Origin: Skeletonema tropicum
Lineage: Eukaryota; Bacillariophyta; Thalassiosirophyceae; Thalassiosirales; Thalassiosiraceae
Direction: 5' to 3'
DNA: 64,000 bases
Assembly: GCA_037178625.1 (NCBI GenBank)
Contig: CM074128.1
Span: 1,674,001 to 1,738,000, forward strand
The translations under genes were made by a program, and so were the position numbers. Under the pieces are notes generated by a model. The model saw only the letters and a list, made by a program, of their open reading frames with translations, was not told the origin of the DNA and searched no databases. Positions 31,637 to 41,448 of this stretch are shown here, one piece after another (position 1 is the first letter of the stretch; every line of letters starts with the position of its first letter).

Positions 31637-33280
31637 TTACTTGATGTGAATGAAACTCACTCTCCCCTGTTTGTCTAGTTTCTGGTCAACAGTGTAGAAA
31701 CTTCCCATGGAGTACTCATCAGTGTCCGAACTCTCAGAACCGCTGATACTATCGCTGTTCTCTTCACTTGAATCATCATCACAAATGGGACTTGACCCAT
31801 CTCCTCTCTGTATGCATTGCTCTGGCGACAAATTATTGCCTTCATCCGCTTCTTTCTTGTTATTGTCATTCTCCGCCAACTCCGTTTTAACGGGTTGACT
31901 CCGACTCGAATTTTCTAACTTCAGCTTCTCAGGCATACGGAGTGAACACTCCTCTGTACTGCTACCACAATGATCGCTATGCAAGTCCAGTTCTGTATCT
32001 TTAGGGACAATCACTTCGATAGAAATTCTTTCTTCTTCGCCGCATTTCTCAAGTGGTTGCGTCAATGGTAACGTTTCCTCTGGTGGATCACCCAGAGATG
32101 TGCAAGGAGGAGGGTCGCCCAAATGTTTCTTCCCGAAGAGGTGGTCATTGCGTGAAATCACTATCGTTGCTTGAGGCAGGTTGCGTTGATCTTCTTCAAT
32201 GACGATGTTCCGCAAGGTTTGAGCGGCAACAGCCGGCACAACGATTTGTTGTTCTTGTGGAGTAGGCTGTTTTGTAACAAAAGCCGGTTGAATGGTAGGT
32301 TCCACCTGAGCAGTTGCAGCTTTCGGCGTGAAAGTCTGAGGAGCATACTCATTTTTTGGACGCAGGCCACGTTCATCGTTGTAAGATAAAGACTCCAATG
32401 CAGATTGACACTGTTTTAGCAGAGCTCTCAAAGCAGTGGCTTCACTATTTTTGGCGTTGAGTGCTGACTCAGCCTTGGCAAGTTTTCTCAGCAGCTCCTC
32501 CTGCGTCTGCTCAAACTGTTTTGTCTTGTGTGCGAGTATTTCACTTTCTCTTGCAAGCATTAGCTGGAATTTATCTCTTTCCCTCACAGCTTCCGCCACT
32601 CCAATCTGGAATTGTCGCTTCTGCTGTTCAAGATTGTTCACAGACGTCGTTATAGCACGCTCGCTTTTTTCGTTGTCATTGAAGTGCGTTATTTGCAGCT
32701 CTTTCATCCTTTCATTTAATCGTCCAATTTCACTCTCCAACGTTGATTTCTCCAATCTTTCTCGCTCCAGCTTCTGCTCAACTAATTTCAGCTCCTTCTG
32801 CCCCGAAATCTGCTGCTTCGAAATGGTCTGAAGAAGTTCTTTTTCTTGGTGCTTTGATCGGCTGCGTTCCTCTGCTAACTGCTTCTGAAGAAATCTGCAT
32901 TCATCCTTATGCTTTCTCTGCAGTTTTGACATGGCCTGAATTGCCTGTTCCTTAGCAGATAGCCTCAACTTCGCGTTCATTTCTCTACGTAATCTCTGTT
33001 CACATTCCTGCTCAATTTGGATGAGTCTCTGTTCAATCTTTGTGCTGACTTCGCCATTATTGGTTACAGCACTTTCCACTTCTTCAGTTTGAATGGAAGC
33101 ATTCTTGACATCGTGACCGGACGGTTTGTTGAGCTCGAGGAGTATGCTTTCTCGCACGAGGGTGTTGTCTTTTGCACAGTCATCTGTGTCTTTTGCTGTG
33201 CTTGACTTTGACGTAGCTGATTTACTGAGCTCAGAGATGAGACGCTCGCGTATGGCTGCCACTAGGGCAGAATTATCCAT
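31637..33280 (-). CDS. Coiled-coil protein of unknown function
   Basis: 547 aa. The first ~110 residues are Ser/Thr/Asp-rich; residues about 85-330 form an extended coiled coil (for example QAMSKLQRKHKDECRFLQKQ and KLVEQKLERERLEKSTLES), then a Pro/Thr/Gln linker and an acidic Ser-rich C-terminus (EENSDSISGSESSDTDE). The arrangement is compatible with a cytoskeletal, centrosomal or basal-body scaffold, but no family signature is visible, so function is left open. The ATG at 33280 is the first in frame. Just 273 bp separates its start from the next minus-strand gene's stop. Confidence 0.75.
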   Translation of the reverse strand: MDNSALVAAIRERLISELSKSATSKSSTAKDTDDCAKDNTLVRESILLELNKPSGHDVKNASIQTEEVESAVTNNGEVSTKIEQRLIQIEQECEQRLRREMNAKLRLSAKEQAIQAMSKLQRKHKDECRFLQKQLAEERSRSKHQEKELLQTISKQQISGQKELKLVEQKLERERLEKSTLESEIGRLNERMKELQITHFNDNEKSERAITTSVNNLEQQKRQFQIGVAEAVRERDKFQLMLARESEILAHKTKQFEQTQEELLRKLAKAESALNAKNSEATALRALLKQCQSALESLSYNDERGLRPKNEYAPQTFTPKAATAQVEPTIQPAFVTKQPTPQEQQIVVPAVAAQTLRNIVIEEDQRNLPQATIVISRNDHLFGKKHLGDPPPCTSLGDPPEETLPLTQPLEKCGEEERISIEVIVPKDTELDLHSDHCGSSTEECSLRMPEKLKLENSSRSQPVKTELAENDNNKKEADEGNNLSPEQCIQRGDGSSPICDDDSSEENSDSISGSESSDTDEYSMGSFYTVDQKLDKQGRVSFIHIK

Positions 33281-33553
33281 TGATCGTATTGCTTAGCTTT
33301 ATTGTTGCCTTTATTCTTCGCTGGAGGCAACGTCATCGACGAAGTTATTCTGCATGAAATCATCCGATCCCATTGGGCGAATTTTTAAAAAATTACCTGA
33401 TTTTCTGAACTTCTCACTTTTACTGGGTGCGATCTGGGAAATATAGCTACCATACCGCAGCATATGTTCGTAATCAATACCATAGACAATGACGTCTCTT
33501 GAGGGCCCACCAGCCGTGCTTTAAATTTCTGTTGCAAATATATATGAGCTCTT

Positions 33554-33964
33554 TCACTTCTCACTCTGCTCCTTTTGCTCAATAGCTTGTGTCAGTCTCT
33601 TAGCAATCTTCCTTACAGGTATCAGACTAAACGATGGCAATGATGAACCTCCACTAGGAAATCCTCCTCTGTCTTTGGGCACAACATTAGGATCAAGACC
33701 CTGCCAGCTCTGCACTGTATCATAAATCGATTTCTCCATGCCTAGTGTAAGGAAGGGCAATGCGAACAGCCCATAAACTCCCACTGGCGACTTGACCACA
33801 CGCTCTACTACCCGGGTTGTTACTCCTCGTGAATGACCGTAGCAAAAGGCGCAAAATGGGACCATGGCGGCTGAGAAACTGAGGACCCATGCCGGCATGC
33901 TTCGTTCGTCCATCTCGTGCATTGTTGCTGGCGCCGATGAGGGAGCTTTTTTGTCATCTGTCAT
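33554..33964 (-). CDS. Small membrane-associated protein, unknown
   Basis: 136 aa, not recognised. Two hydrophobic segments are visible: PAWVLSFSAAMVPFCAFCYG (residues about 24-43) and VGVYGLFALPFLTLGM (about 63-78), separated by a basic loop (RGVTTRVVERVVK). The C-terminus is basic then Gln/Glu-rich (KRLTQAIEQKEQSEK). A two-helix organelle-membrane protein is plausible. It shares a ~400-bp divergent promoter with the EF-hand gene. Support is the intact ATG-to-stop frame, the membrane pattern and gene-like spacing. Confidence 0.62.
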   Translation of the reverse strand: MTDDKKAPSSAPATMHEMDERSMPAWVLSFSAAMVPFCAFCYGHSRGVTTRVVERVVKSPVGVYGLFALPFLTLGMEKSIYDTVQSWQGLDPNVVPKDRGGFPSGGSSLPSFSLIPVRKIAKRLTQAIEQKEQSEK

Positions 33965-34368
33965 TTTGCTGGAAAAGTGTAGACAATCGAGGTGGGATTA
34001 TTATTACTTAGTTGGAGTTTGTGCAGAACAAGAACATTGTCATTTCTTATGAGGAAGCAGTGTGAAGCGTGGTTGGTGGTTGCGTTGGTTGTTGGTTGCT
34101 CATTCGCTCATGTTGGTCGTGCGTTGAACTGGGAACTGAAAAGACTCCCATCTTAAATTATAGAGCCACCTACACGTGTCGTTGGTGATCACAACAACAT
34201 CAGCGTGCCACCATCGCCATCGTATTGTATCTTCTCGTTGACCTTGCTCTGTATTGTTACCCCAGTCGGCTTGGTAGCGTTCCCTTGTCCTCTTACTCTT
34301 ACCCGCGGCGCTATTATCCATTCGCCTCTCTTCTGTTATCTACAATTTACATATTATAAAGTTCCAAC
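33965..34368. promoter_or_regulatory. Divergent promoter between small membrane protein and EF-hand gene
   Basis: 404 bp between start codons with TTGGTTG short repeats near 34060-34100. A TATA-like stretch (catattataaag) lies about 20 bp before the EF-hand ATG. No other motif is recognised. Confidence 0.4.
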
Positions 34369-35028
34369 ATGCAGCTCCTAAAGGCCCTACTCTTGCTTGC
34401 GAGCACCGTCTCCGCGTCAGTGGTAGCCTCCGACTATCGCGACGACGGCAATTACGACAACTACGACAATTACGATCAGGGCAACTACTACGGATCCTAC
34501 GATGATAGTATGGGAGACTACTTTGACAAATCCGCTGCTCCTCAACAGGGTGGCCCCGGTCTCGTAAAATTAGCCGCTGGATCCGCTGCCGGATGGTTCC
34601 TCGGCGGCAAAATCCACGCCAAACGTACAGTTACCAAACTTAAGAAAAAGCATGCTCAGGAACGTGCTGCATTTGTTCAGCTTTACCGTGAGCAGGTTGG
34701 TGCATTACAAGAATTCAATAAAGAGAGTGCTCGTATAATCCAGGCTATGGAATCATCTATTATTGCTCGACAGAATGGTGTGCCTGCTGAAATTGATACG
34801 GTTCCTTTCTTCATGGCTGATACTGATGGAAGTAAGAAGATTAGCAAGCATGAGTTTGACAAGTATGTAAAGGAGTACTTGATGAATTATCCAGGACTGA
34901 AACCTGAGGATATTCCAAGGTGGGAGAACTTTGATCATGATCATTCGGGGCAAATCACATTTGATGAGTATAACCAGCAAATGGCTAAGGAAATTAGGAA
35001 GGCACAATACAGAGCTGCAAAGGGATAA
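34369..35028 (+). CDS. Secreted or ER EF-hand calcium-binding protein
   Basis: 219 aa. An N-terminal signal peptide (LLKALLLLASTVSASVVAS) is followed by an Asn/Tyr/Asp-rich low-complexity stretch (NYDNYDNYDQGNYYGSYDD), a Gly/Ala-rich hydrophobic patch (LVKLAAGSAAGWFLGG), a basic helix, and two EF-hand loops near residues 151 and 190: DTDGSKKISKHE and DHDHSGQITFDE. Both keep the key Asp and Glu ligands. It lies downstream of the signal, so it probably acts in the ER, secretory pathway or at the cell surface, perhaps as a calcium sensor or buffer. No closer family is recognised. The ATG at 34369 is unambiguous. Confidence 0.83.
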   Translation: MQLLKALLLLASTVSASVVASDYRDDGNYDNYDNYDQGNYYGSYDDSMGDYFDKSAAPQQGGPGLVKLAAGSAAGWFLGGKIHAKRTVTKLKKKHAQERAAFVQLYREQVGALQEFNKESARIIQAMESSIIARQNGVPAEIDTVPFFMADTDGSKKISKHEFDKYVKEYLMNYPGLKPEDIPRWENFDHDHSGQITFDEYNQQMAKEIRKAQYRAAKG

Positions 35029-35740
35029 ATACAGAAGGCGCACTCTGTAGTGCGTAATTGGGATATGAACATTAGCAAAAGGAAGAGAAACACATGCCTG
35101 CCTTTCAGCAAGGCAAGTTAATAATATGAAAGCGGTTCACTGAACAGCTACTAAAGTTCAGTGGGACAACAACAGTATAAATATAAAGAAGAAAATCTTT
35201 TCTTCACGAGTGCTTATATGAATACTTAAGGGTCCAAGAAACAAGTGTCATCTGCCCTTGTGTCGTCTGGTATCATTCAACTCTTCAAGAGCCAGAGTTT
35301 ACAAAATGTATGAGAACCTCTCTCCTCTGTTTTGTTTCCCGTCTATGAGTCTAGGCTTTGGCGGCAGAGGTTAGATTGCTTGATTAGCAAGGATAGTAGT
35401 GATAGACCTGCGTTGATTGAGATGGCATGGGCCTTCAAATACAGCTTCAAATGCATCTTCGGAAGCTGCCTGCCGCGTTGCAAGTACTGCTTATCTATTA
35501 GCTGTTAATATCACTATTCCTCCGTACTAATCGCTGTTTTGCACACGTAACTCTAGAGATCTCGATTCCGATCGTACAATGCATTCGCCAAACGGTATCA
35601 CTCCTTCGAAAAATATCTTCTTTTCCAGCCTCACCATGAACCATGATGCCCTGGCTGAGCCCTATGCCCTTCACCTTCATTCCTCTAAGTAGAGGTACTT
35701 CTACTTATGGCCGCAGTCGACCAGGAGAAAGACAAAAATA
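35029..35740. other. Intergenic region, no gene seen
   Basis: 710 bp between the EF-hand gene and NPR3. No conserved frame or RNA gene is recognised. It ends with an ATG-initiated 27-codon frame (35707-35787) that overlaps the NPR3 start out of frame. Confidence 0.4.
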
Positions 35741-37635
35741 ATGAACAACACGAAACAACAAGCAGTTTCCTCGACAAGTCCATCTAGACCAGGAGAAAAT
35801 GCAAGCGCGTCAGTTTCGTCACAATCGTCTACTCGCCGTCTCGGTGTGCTTGGGATTGGGTTAGTGATGGAAGAGGTTGGCAAAGGTGCCAGATTAGTGT
35901 TTCGATATCCTTCAGCTCCACCTTTTGCCATGCGCAACATTTCACCTACAGACGGGAATAGTGACTCTGAAATAAGTGCTGACAGCAATAGTATTGATCT
36001 CTTCTTTGATTTACCAGCTAAAGTTATGTCAAAGCTATTTCGGCCAAAGAGACCTCTCTGCGGCCAGCCTTTAACTCTGAATGTGAGCGGCACAACATTT
36101 TGCTGTCGTGCTGAGCTATTTGATTCACAACCGTCTACAGTTGGTGGCGGAGAAGGTTCCAATCATCCACTAGTATTATTCAGTGTGATTGTAGCACTGG
36201 CTCCACTTGCATCTTCAGCCGATGGTGCCGGTGCTGCACCTGCGTCTCAATTTGACAGAGCAAATCCAGCAGATAATACGACTAATGAAGCACCTCAAAA
36301 GAGAGCAGATTTTGCATTTAATGCTATACGGAAAGTGCATGACAATTTACAAAGATTATGTCGAGTTTTGAAGAGAGAAGAGCTCAGATGCCGCTACGTG
36401 TCAAGGCAGTGTAACATGCTACTACAAGTGCGAAAGGAATATGAAGCCAAGGAAGGGGTAGATGATGATAGAAGGGGGAATGAGGGTGGTGGAACAAAAA
36501 GTAGTAATTCGGGTTCTGGAATGGATGGAAATACTTCTAACAGTGAGCTGTCCACTTCTCCGAAGGATAAAAGGTCAGTACCTCCTCCTCCTGTCCCAAC
36601 CAAAGTAAAGAAAGAGACGAATAATACTGATGATGACAGCAGACCAAAATTGACACCAACTGAAAGACGCGAATATGTCCAGAACTTGGTAGAAATAATG
36701 CTCGCAGCGAATTGTCAAACCACTCCGACAGAAGACAGCGATGACGATTCTGATGCAAGCGAATACAAACAAAAGATGTATGGGAATTTGGCGAGGGAGC
36801 TCGCACGTGTCTTTCACTGTTTATCCGCCGATTCTACAACCATAAATCCATCTTCTTTACTAGGTGCGAATACTGGAGAGGGAAGAGTGTACATTAATCG
36901 TCATATTTCTGTTCCTATCGATGCGTTAACTGGCGAAAAATCGTCACTACAAACAATTGAAACCGAGTTGCATCCTTATCACACGTTGTTGTTTCCAAAC
37001 TTGACACCATCAGAGATTCTAAAGGATTTGCAAGGTGGCTCAGCAGAAAGTGTCACTTCCATAAACCCAAACTCTTTGTCTATCATCCACATTTTGCGGC
37101 AAGTTCTGCCTATAACTCATCCCAGAAGGTCTTTAAACGAAACTGCGTTTGATGCTGGGATACCTCTTCCTTATGTGATGAATGCGGTAAGTTGGTAGTG
37201 TCTTGTCGCTCGTTCTGTTTATCTCTGATACCTTTTCCTCACACTATTGTGTCAAAATAGGCATTTTGGCTCGTCAAGTCAAATTTGTGCGTGGCCGCTA
37301 CCCCAGTGCTTCGGAGGAACAGATACATCTGTGTCGACAACGTCATACCAAAGATTCAATCATTGCAGTTGGCATTCTGGCAAGATTTCGGGCTGAAATG
37401 TCGGCAGCACCAGTTCAATTGGGGTGGCGGCAGCCCTCCGCATATTTTCGTTGTGATAAGTGCCTTAACGACCAAGTGCTCGACACAGGAAGGTAAAAGG
37501 CTCGTTTCTTCCGATCCTCCTACTTTGGGCGATGCTATAGCTTCTAGTGGCACTGGTAACGAAGAGATAGTTTCCAAGATGGCTGTGTGGTTAGTTGCTC
37601 GACAGATCATAGTCGAAATGAATGATGTCGGATAA
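35741..37635 (+). CDS. NPR3: NPR3-like subunit of the GATOR1/SEACIT complex
   Basis: Exons 35741-37186 and 37261-37635 (74-bp phase-0 intron, GTAAGT...AAAATAG), 606 aa. Signatures of the NPR3 family in order: an N-terminal longin-like start GVLGIGLV with LVFRYPSAPPF; FDLPAKVMSKLFRPKRPLCG; VSGTTFCCRAELF and LVLFSVIVALAP; HDNLQRLCRVLKREE; HPYHTLLF; and across the intron GIPLPYVMNA/AFWLVKSNLCV, where the family has a winged-helix-like segment. With NPR2 and DEPDC5/IML1 it forms the GTPase-activating complex that restrains TORC1 when amino acids are scarce. The middle (about residues 220-340) is a low-complexity Ser/Asn/Asp insert. An upstream ATG frame overlaps the start. Confidence 0.85.
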
Positions 37636-37717
37636 CAATATGTCCATATCTAATTATGCATTATTCTTTTACTACATTGGAGCTGCTCAACTCTGGCGCT
37701 ATAAGTTCCGTACCTCA

Positions 37718-40540
37718 TTATTTCTTCTGAAGTTTGTCTGCGCGAGGAGTTTCCTTTTCCTTGAGCTTTTTCCGTAATTCCTCTACCGTTTTCACTAATT
37801 TCAATATCATATTCTGAGCATTGGCAAGGCCTGCTTTGGATGACTCAAGTTGCTCCTCCCTCTTCTTCAACTTACTGTTCACAGAATCAAGTTTCCTTTG
37901 TAATACTGCCACCATCTCGTTGCTATCCTCTTCCGATTCAGCGCATCTCTTCTCAAGACCAGCTAATTTCTCTTCCAGCTCTTTTACTCTGAGCCTTTTC
38001 TTCTCTTCTTCTTTTTGAGACTTCTTCTTTTCATCTTTGCTGAGTTTTTCGTGCTCGATTTCCTTCTCTTCCAATGAAAGCTTCAAAGCATTTACAGATG
38101 CTGTCAAAACTTCTTCGTTACTCTTCAGCTCTTGAATTTGAGCTTCTTTGTCAGCAAGCTTTTCTGAAAGATCTTTGCTGATGTCTTCCATCTCTCGCAC
38201 CTGTGACTTCAATTTCATGGCGTCTTGCATGTCATTCATGTACATCTTCATGTATTCCTCGGCCTCATTTAAAGTAGACGAGAGGCTGTCAATCTCATTC
38301 TGAAGCTCAATAATCTCATGACTCGCACCAGCTTGTGCTGCTTCGAGATCCTCAGTAAGACGTTCGATTTCTTCTTTGAGCTTGAGCACCTCAGCACCAC
38401 TCTCATCCTTGGTTTTTTCTAGACTATCAGATAGACTTTGCTTTTCCTTTAAGAGCTTGGTCATCTCGTCGTTCCTCTCGCTATGAGCAGCCTCACGATC
38501 CTTCAAAAGAGCAGAATTTTCCTTCCTGAGCTGAAGAACCTCGTCGTTACTTTCCTTTTTGGCTGCTAAGAGTTCCTTTGAAAAATTCTGGTTCTCTTTT
38601 TGAAGCCTCCTTATTTCAGAACTACTTTCGTCATGAGCTGCCACTAGTTCCTCAATAGCCTTTTCCAACACAGCAATGCTTTCTTGCTCTTTGGAACAAC
38701 CCTTCTCGTACTTTTCGAACCGCTTCATCTTTGTCTTCATAACCTGTTTCAACTCATCCAGCTGGGTTTGAGATTTAGTCAGCTGGGTTTGAGATTTAGT
38801 CAGCTGGGTTTGAGATTTAGCCAGCTTCTCTTGCATCTCATTCATTTCCTTGGTTTTGGCTTTCATTTCCTTGGATTTGGCTTCAACAGCTGCATCAGCA
38901 CGTTCCACACGTGCCTCGGCACGTTCCACACGCTGCTCCAAGTCTCCTGTTTTGCGAAGCAACTCCACATTTTCATTCTTAGCCTCTTCAAGTGCATTCA
39001 TCAACCCCTCGACTTTCTCCTCAACCAAATGAGACTCACTTTCTGTCGAACTCAACAAAGATGTAAGCTTTTCAATTTGAGCATCTTTCTCTGTCACTCT
39101 CTCTGTAGATTTGTCCATGACTTCTCTCATTGCCTCCATCCTCAGCTCCAGGTCTAGGACTTCCTTCATTACACTTTGCTTTTCTTTCTTCGATTCCTGC
39201 AACTGAATCTCTAGTTCCTGCGCGAGCTTCTCGGCATCAGCAACTTTGGATCGAAGAAGTTTTACATCGTCACAATCATCTTCGAGCCGCTTCATTTGTC
39301 TCTCCAAGTCTCTGATGGCTCTTTCCTTATCTGAGACAGTGTTTTGTAGCTCGAGCTTCTCTGCCTTGAGTCCCTTGATAGTGTTATCAAACTCCACTGA
39401 ACGGTGTTTCTTGAGCTCTTCGATTTCACTGGCATGCTTCTTGGCAGTCTCCCTCTTCTCGTTTAGAAGATCTTTCACGGATGCGTCACACTCTGCAGAA
39501 AACTGCTTGATTTCTTCTGCATGCTTCCTGTAACTATCACACTCGGCTGTGAGTTCAGCAACATGCTCGTCATACCTTTCCGTTAGTATCCTATTCTCTT
39601 CGACTATCTTTCTGCTTTCATCTTCAGCTTTACTTGCTTGTTCTCTACTCATTGCAACGCTTTCATTCAAAGCTGCATTCCTGTGCTCTAAAGCTAAAAC
39701 CTTCTCCTTGTGTTTTTCACACTGAACAGTAATCTTTCTCACCTCCTCATCGCACAACCTAGATAACTCTTTGTTGGTCTCTAACAATTTTCTGTTCCCC
39801 TGCTCGGCTTCCTTGGCTTGTTCTTCACTAACTGCGATAGTTTCGTTGAGAGTTTTATTCCTGCGCTCCAACGACATGATGGAGTCATCTCTCTCCGTTA
39901 ATTGCTTCTTCAAAGCGCGCACTTCGCTCTCAAGTGATGAGATGGTATCATAGGCAGTCGACAAATTGGTATGAAACTGTTCAACGACTTGCAGTTTGAA
40001 TTGTCCATTTGATGGTGTTGTCGCCTGACGTTCTCGGGTTGGAGGTGAGGGATCATCTCTGCGGGTAGAGATGCGCTCATGAGGAGTAGGAGATAGAGAT
40101 GAGATTTGTGGTCGCTTGGTTGGCGTATCAACTGACATTCGGAGCTCCCTTGCTCGGTCAGCAAAGCTTTGACTCCTCGCTTCGGGTGCGCTCCTTTCAA
40201 ACGATGAGGTGCTGGGGCCACGGACGGAACTGGGCATATTGGATGGTGCGGTCACATCTCTCTCATAAGATGGGGTGCTCGGGGCTCCTCTGGTGCTTCG
40301 GTATGGAGATACTTTCGTCCTCTCTGCTTCTATCCTTTTCAAAAGATCATCAAACTTGCGCACCTTTTCATCAGGAGTCTCCGATCTTGGCGCTGCATCT
40401 CTGCTGTCAACATCATCACGGCCTTCACGAAAGCTGTATCGGCTTGGGGACATGGATCGCATGTCGCGTCCGTCATCATAGGATTGGCGCGATTTCTCAG
40501 CACCCGTCCACCTCAATGGAGATGGGCTTCGGCGGTTCAT
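37718..40540 (-). CDS. Long coiled-coil protein of unknown function
   Basis: 940 aa. About 185 N-terminal residues are Ser/Pro/Arg-rich and disordered (SPSPLRW, SMSPSRYSFREGRDD). The remainder is almost uninterrupted heptad coiled coil rich in Glu, Lys and Leu, with stutters and internal repeats: three tandem 21-bp units (38761-38823) encoding LTKSQTQ, and longer ~30-residue units of the E-x-L-K-L-K-E-E-I-E-R type around residues 650-760. This resembles rod-like scaffolds (golgins, centrosomal or kinetochore spacers), but a specific family cannot be named. The ATG at 40540 opens the frame. It is divergent from the acidic gene at 41449. Confidence 0.78.
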   Translation of the reverse strand: MNRRSPSPLRWTGAEKSRQSYDDGRDMRSMSPSRYSFREGRDDVDSRDAAPRSETPDEKVRKFDDLLKRIEAERTKVSPYRSTRGAPSTPSYERDVTAPSNMPSSVRGPSTSSFERSAPEARSQSFADRARELRMSVDTPTKRPQISSLSPTPHERISTRRDDPSPPTRERQATTPSNGQFKLQVVEQFHTNLSTAYDTISSLESEVRALKKQLTERDDSIMSLERRNKTLNETIAVSEEQAKEAEQGNRKLLETNKELSRLCDEEVRKITVQCEKHKEKVLALEHRNAALNESVAMSREQASKAEDESRKIVEENRILTERYDEHVAELTAECDSYRKHAEEIKQFSAECDASVKDLLNEKRETAKKHASEIEELKKHRSVEFDNTIKGLKAEKLELQNTVSDKERAIRDLERQMKRLEDDCDDVKLLRSKVADAEKLAQELEIQLQESKKEKQSVMKEVLDLELRMEAMREVMDKSTERVTEKDAQIEKLTSLLSSTESESHLVEEKVEGLMNALEEAKNENVELLRKTGDLEQRVERAEARVERADAAVEAKSKEMKAKTKEMNEMQEKLAKSQTQLTKSQTQLTKSQTQLDELKQVMKTKMKRFEKYEKGCSKEQESIAVLEKAIEELVAAHDESSSEIRRLQKENQNFSKELLAAKKESNDEVLQLRKENSALLKDREAAHSERNDEMTKLLKEKQSLSDSLEKTKDESGAEVLKLKEEIERLTEDLEAAQAGASHEIIELQNEIDSLSSTLNEAEEYMKMYMNDMQDAMKLKSQVREMEDISKDLSEKLADKEAQIQELKSNEEVLTASVNALKLSLEEKEIEHEKLSKDEKKKSQKEEEKKRLRVKELEEKLAGLEKRCAESEEDSNEMVAVLQRKLDSVNSKLKKREEQLESSKAGLANAQNMILKLVKTVEELRKKLKEKETPRADKLQKK
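38761..38823 (-). repeat. Tandem 21-bp coding repeat (three units)
   Basis: The unit gctgggtttgagatttagtc plus one base is repeated three times almost identically inside the coiled-coil gene, encoding three heptads. The unit is a multiple of seven codons, so copy-number change would keep the coiled-coil register. Confidence 0.9.
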
Positions 40541-41448
40541 TGTTTCGATGTTGACGACTGTTAGGAGTATCGTAGTTGTATAGTTATCCTCCTCCTCATC
40601 TTCTCTTCATGGTGTGATGAAAGCTAGCAGCAGGATGGATGCAAGTTTTCTCGTCGAGCCCCTCGCCAAAAACAAAATCTGCGGAAAGCGAAAGCGATGC
40701 GGTAAGTGAAAACCGGTATCTGAGACGAGGCGAAAGCTTCTCAAATTTGAGATGGATGACTTAATATGTTTAGCTCTGCCAGATGGTGTGTCTCATTTAC
40801 GCGATAGGCTGTCCCGTAAAAGAATCCCCTCACAATTTCGGAACTTTTCCGATGCTTTCGATACTTCCGCTTCTCGCAGTCTTTCTTCAGCCTCTAAAGC
40901 GGTACTTCAAGGCTATAGGGCTTCTGTGGATGTTTGATTGGGGCAATTCTATAGAATTCTATCGCAACCAATACACGACCACGACCTAAGCAAGGGCCTT
41001 CTCGATTCAGAAAGTCAGGACGATGAGACAACTGCTTACATATGCTGATCCCGACCTTCGCTCTAACACTAACAATTGCTGTAATCTGTATCAGCTACGT
41101 ATATGCTAATCCTGGTGCGGAGAAAGTCAGACATATCATGCGCTTCAGTCATTCGACGCGCGTGGCTCAGAAAATTATTACAATGACATGAACCGTTCTC
41201 ACCAAACTAAAACACAAGATGAACCAGAAGCAGGCAGAATGCATTTGCTTAGTGAGGGCTTCTCTAAGATGACCAAGAACGCTGACAACACAGTGCGTAA
41301 AGACTTACACATATAATAACACACCTCAGGATGAACGAAGAAGCATGCCCTCCTAAATATTATTTAGTCTACAGATGACCTTGATCACTATTGCACGTAA
41401 TCACATTGACACAACTTTTACACTACTAAGTATACAATAGTCGATACC
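40541..41448. other. Divergent intergenic region, no gene seen
   Basis: About 900 bp between two divergent genes. A cluster of gcgaaagc/gaaagcga motifs lies near 40680-40740. Nothing else is recognised. Confidence 0.4.

Noticed and set aside
31637..33280. OFD1-like or other centrosomal assignment of the coiled-coil protein
   Set aside because: Only generic heptad composition supports it; coiled coils match many families by chance.
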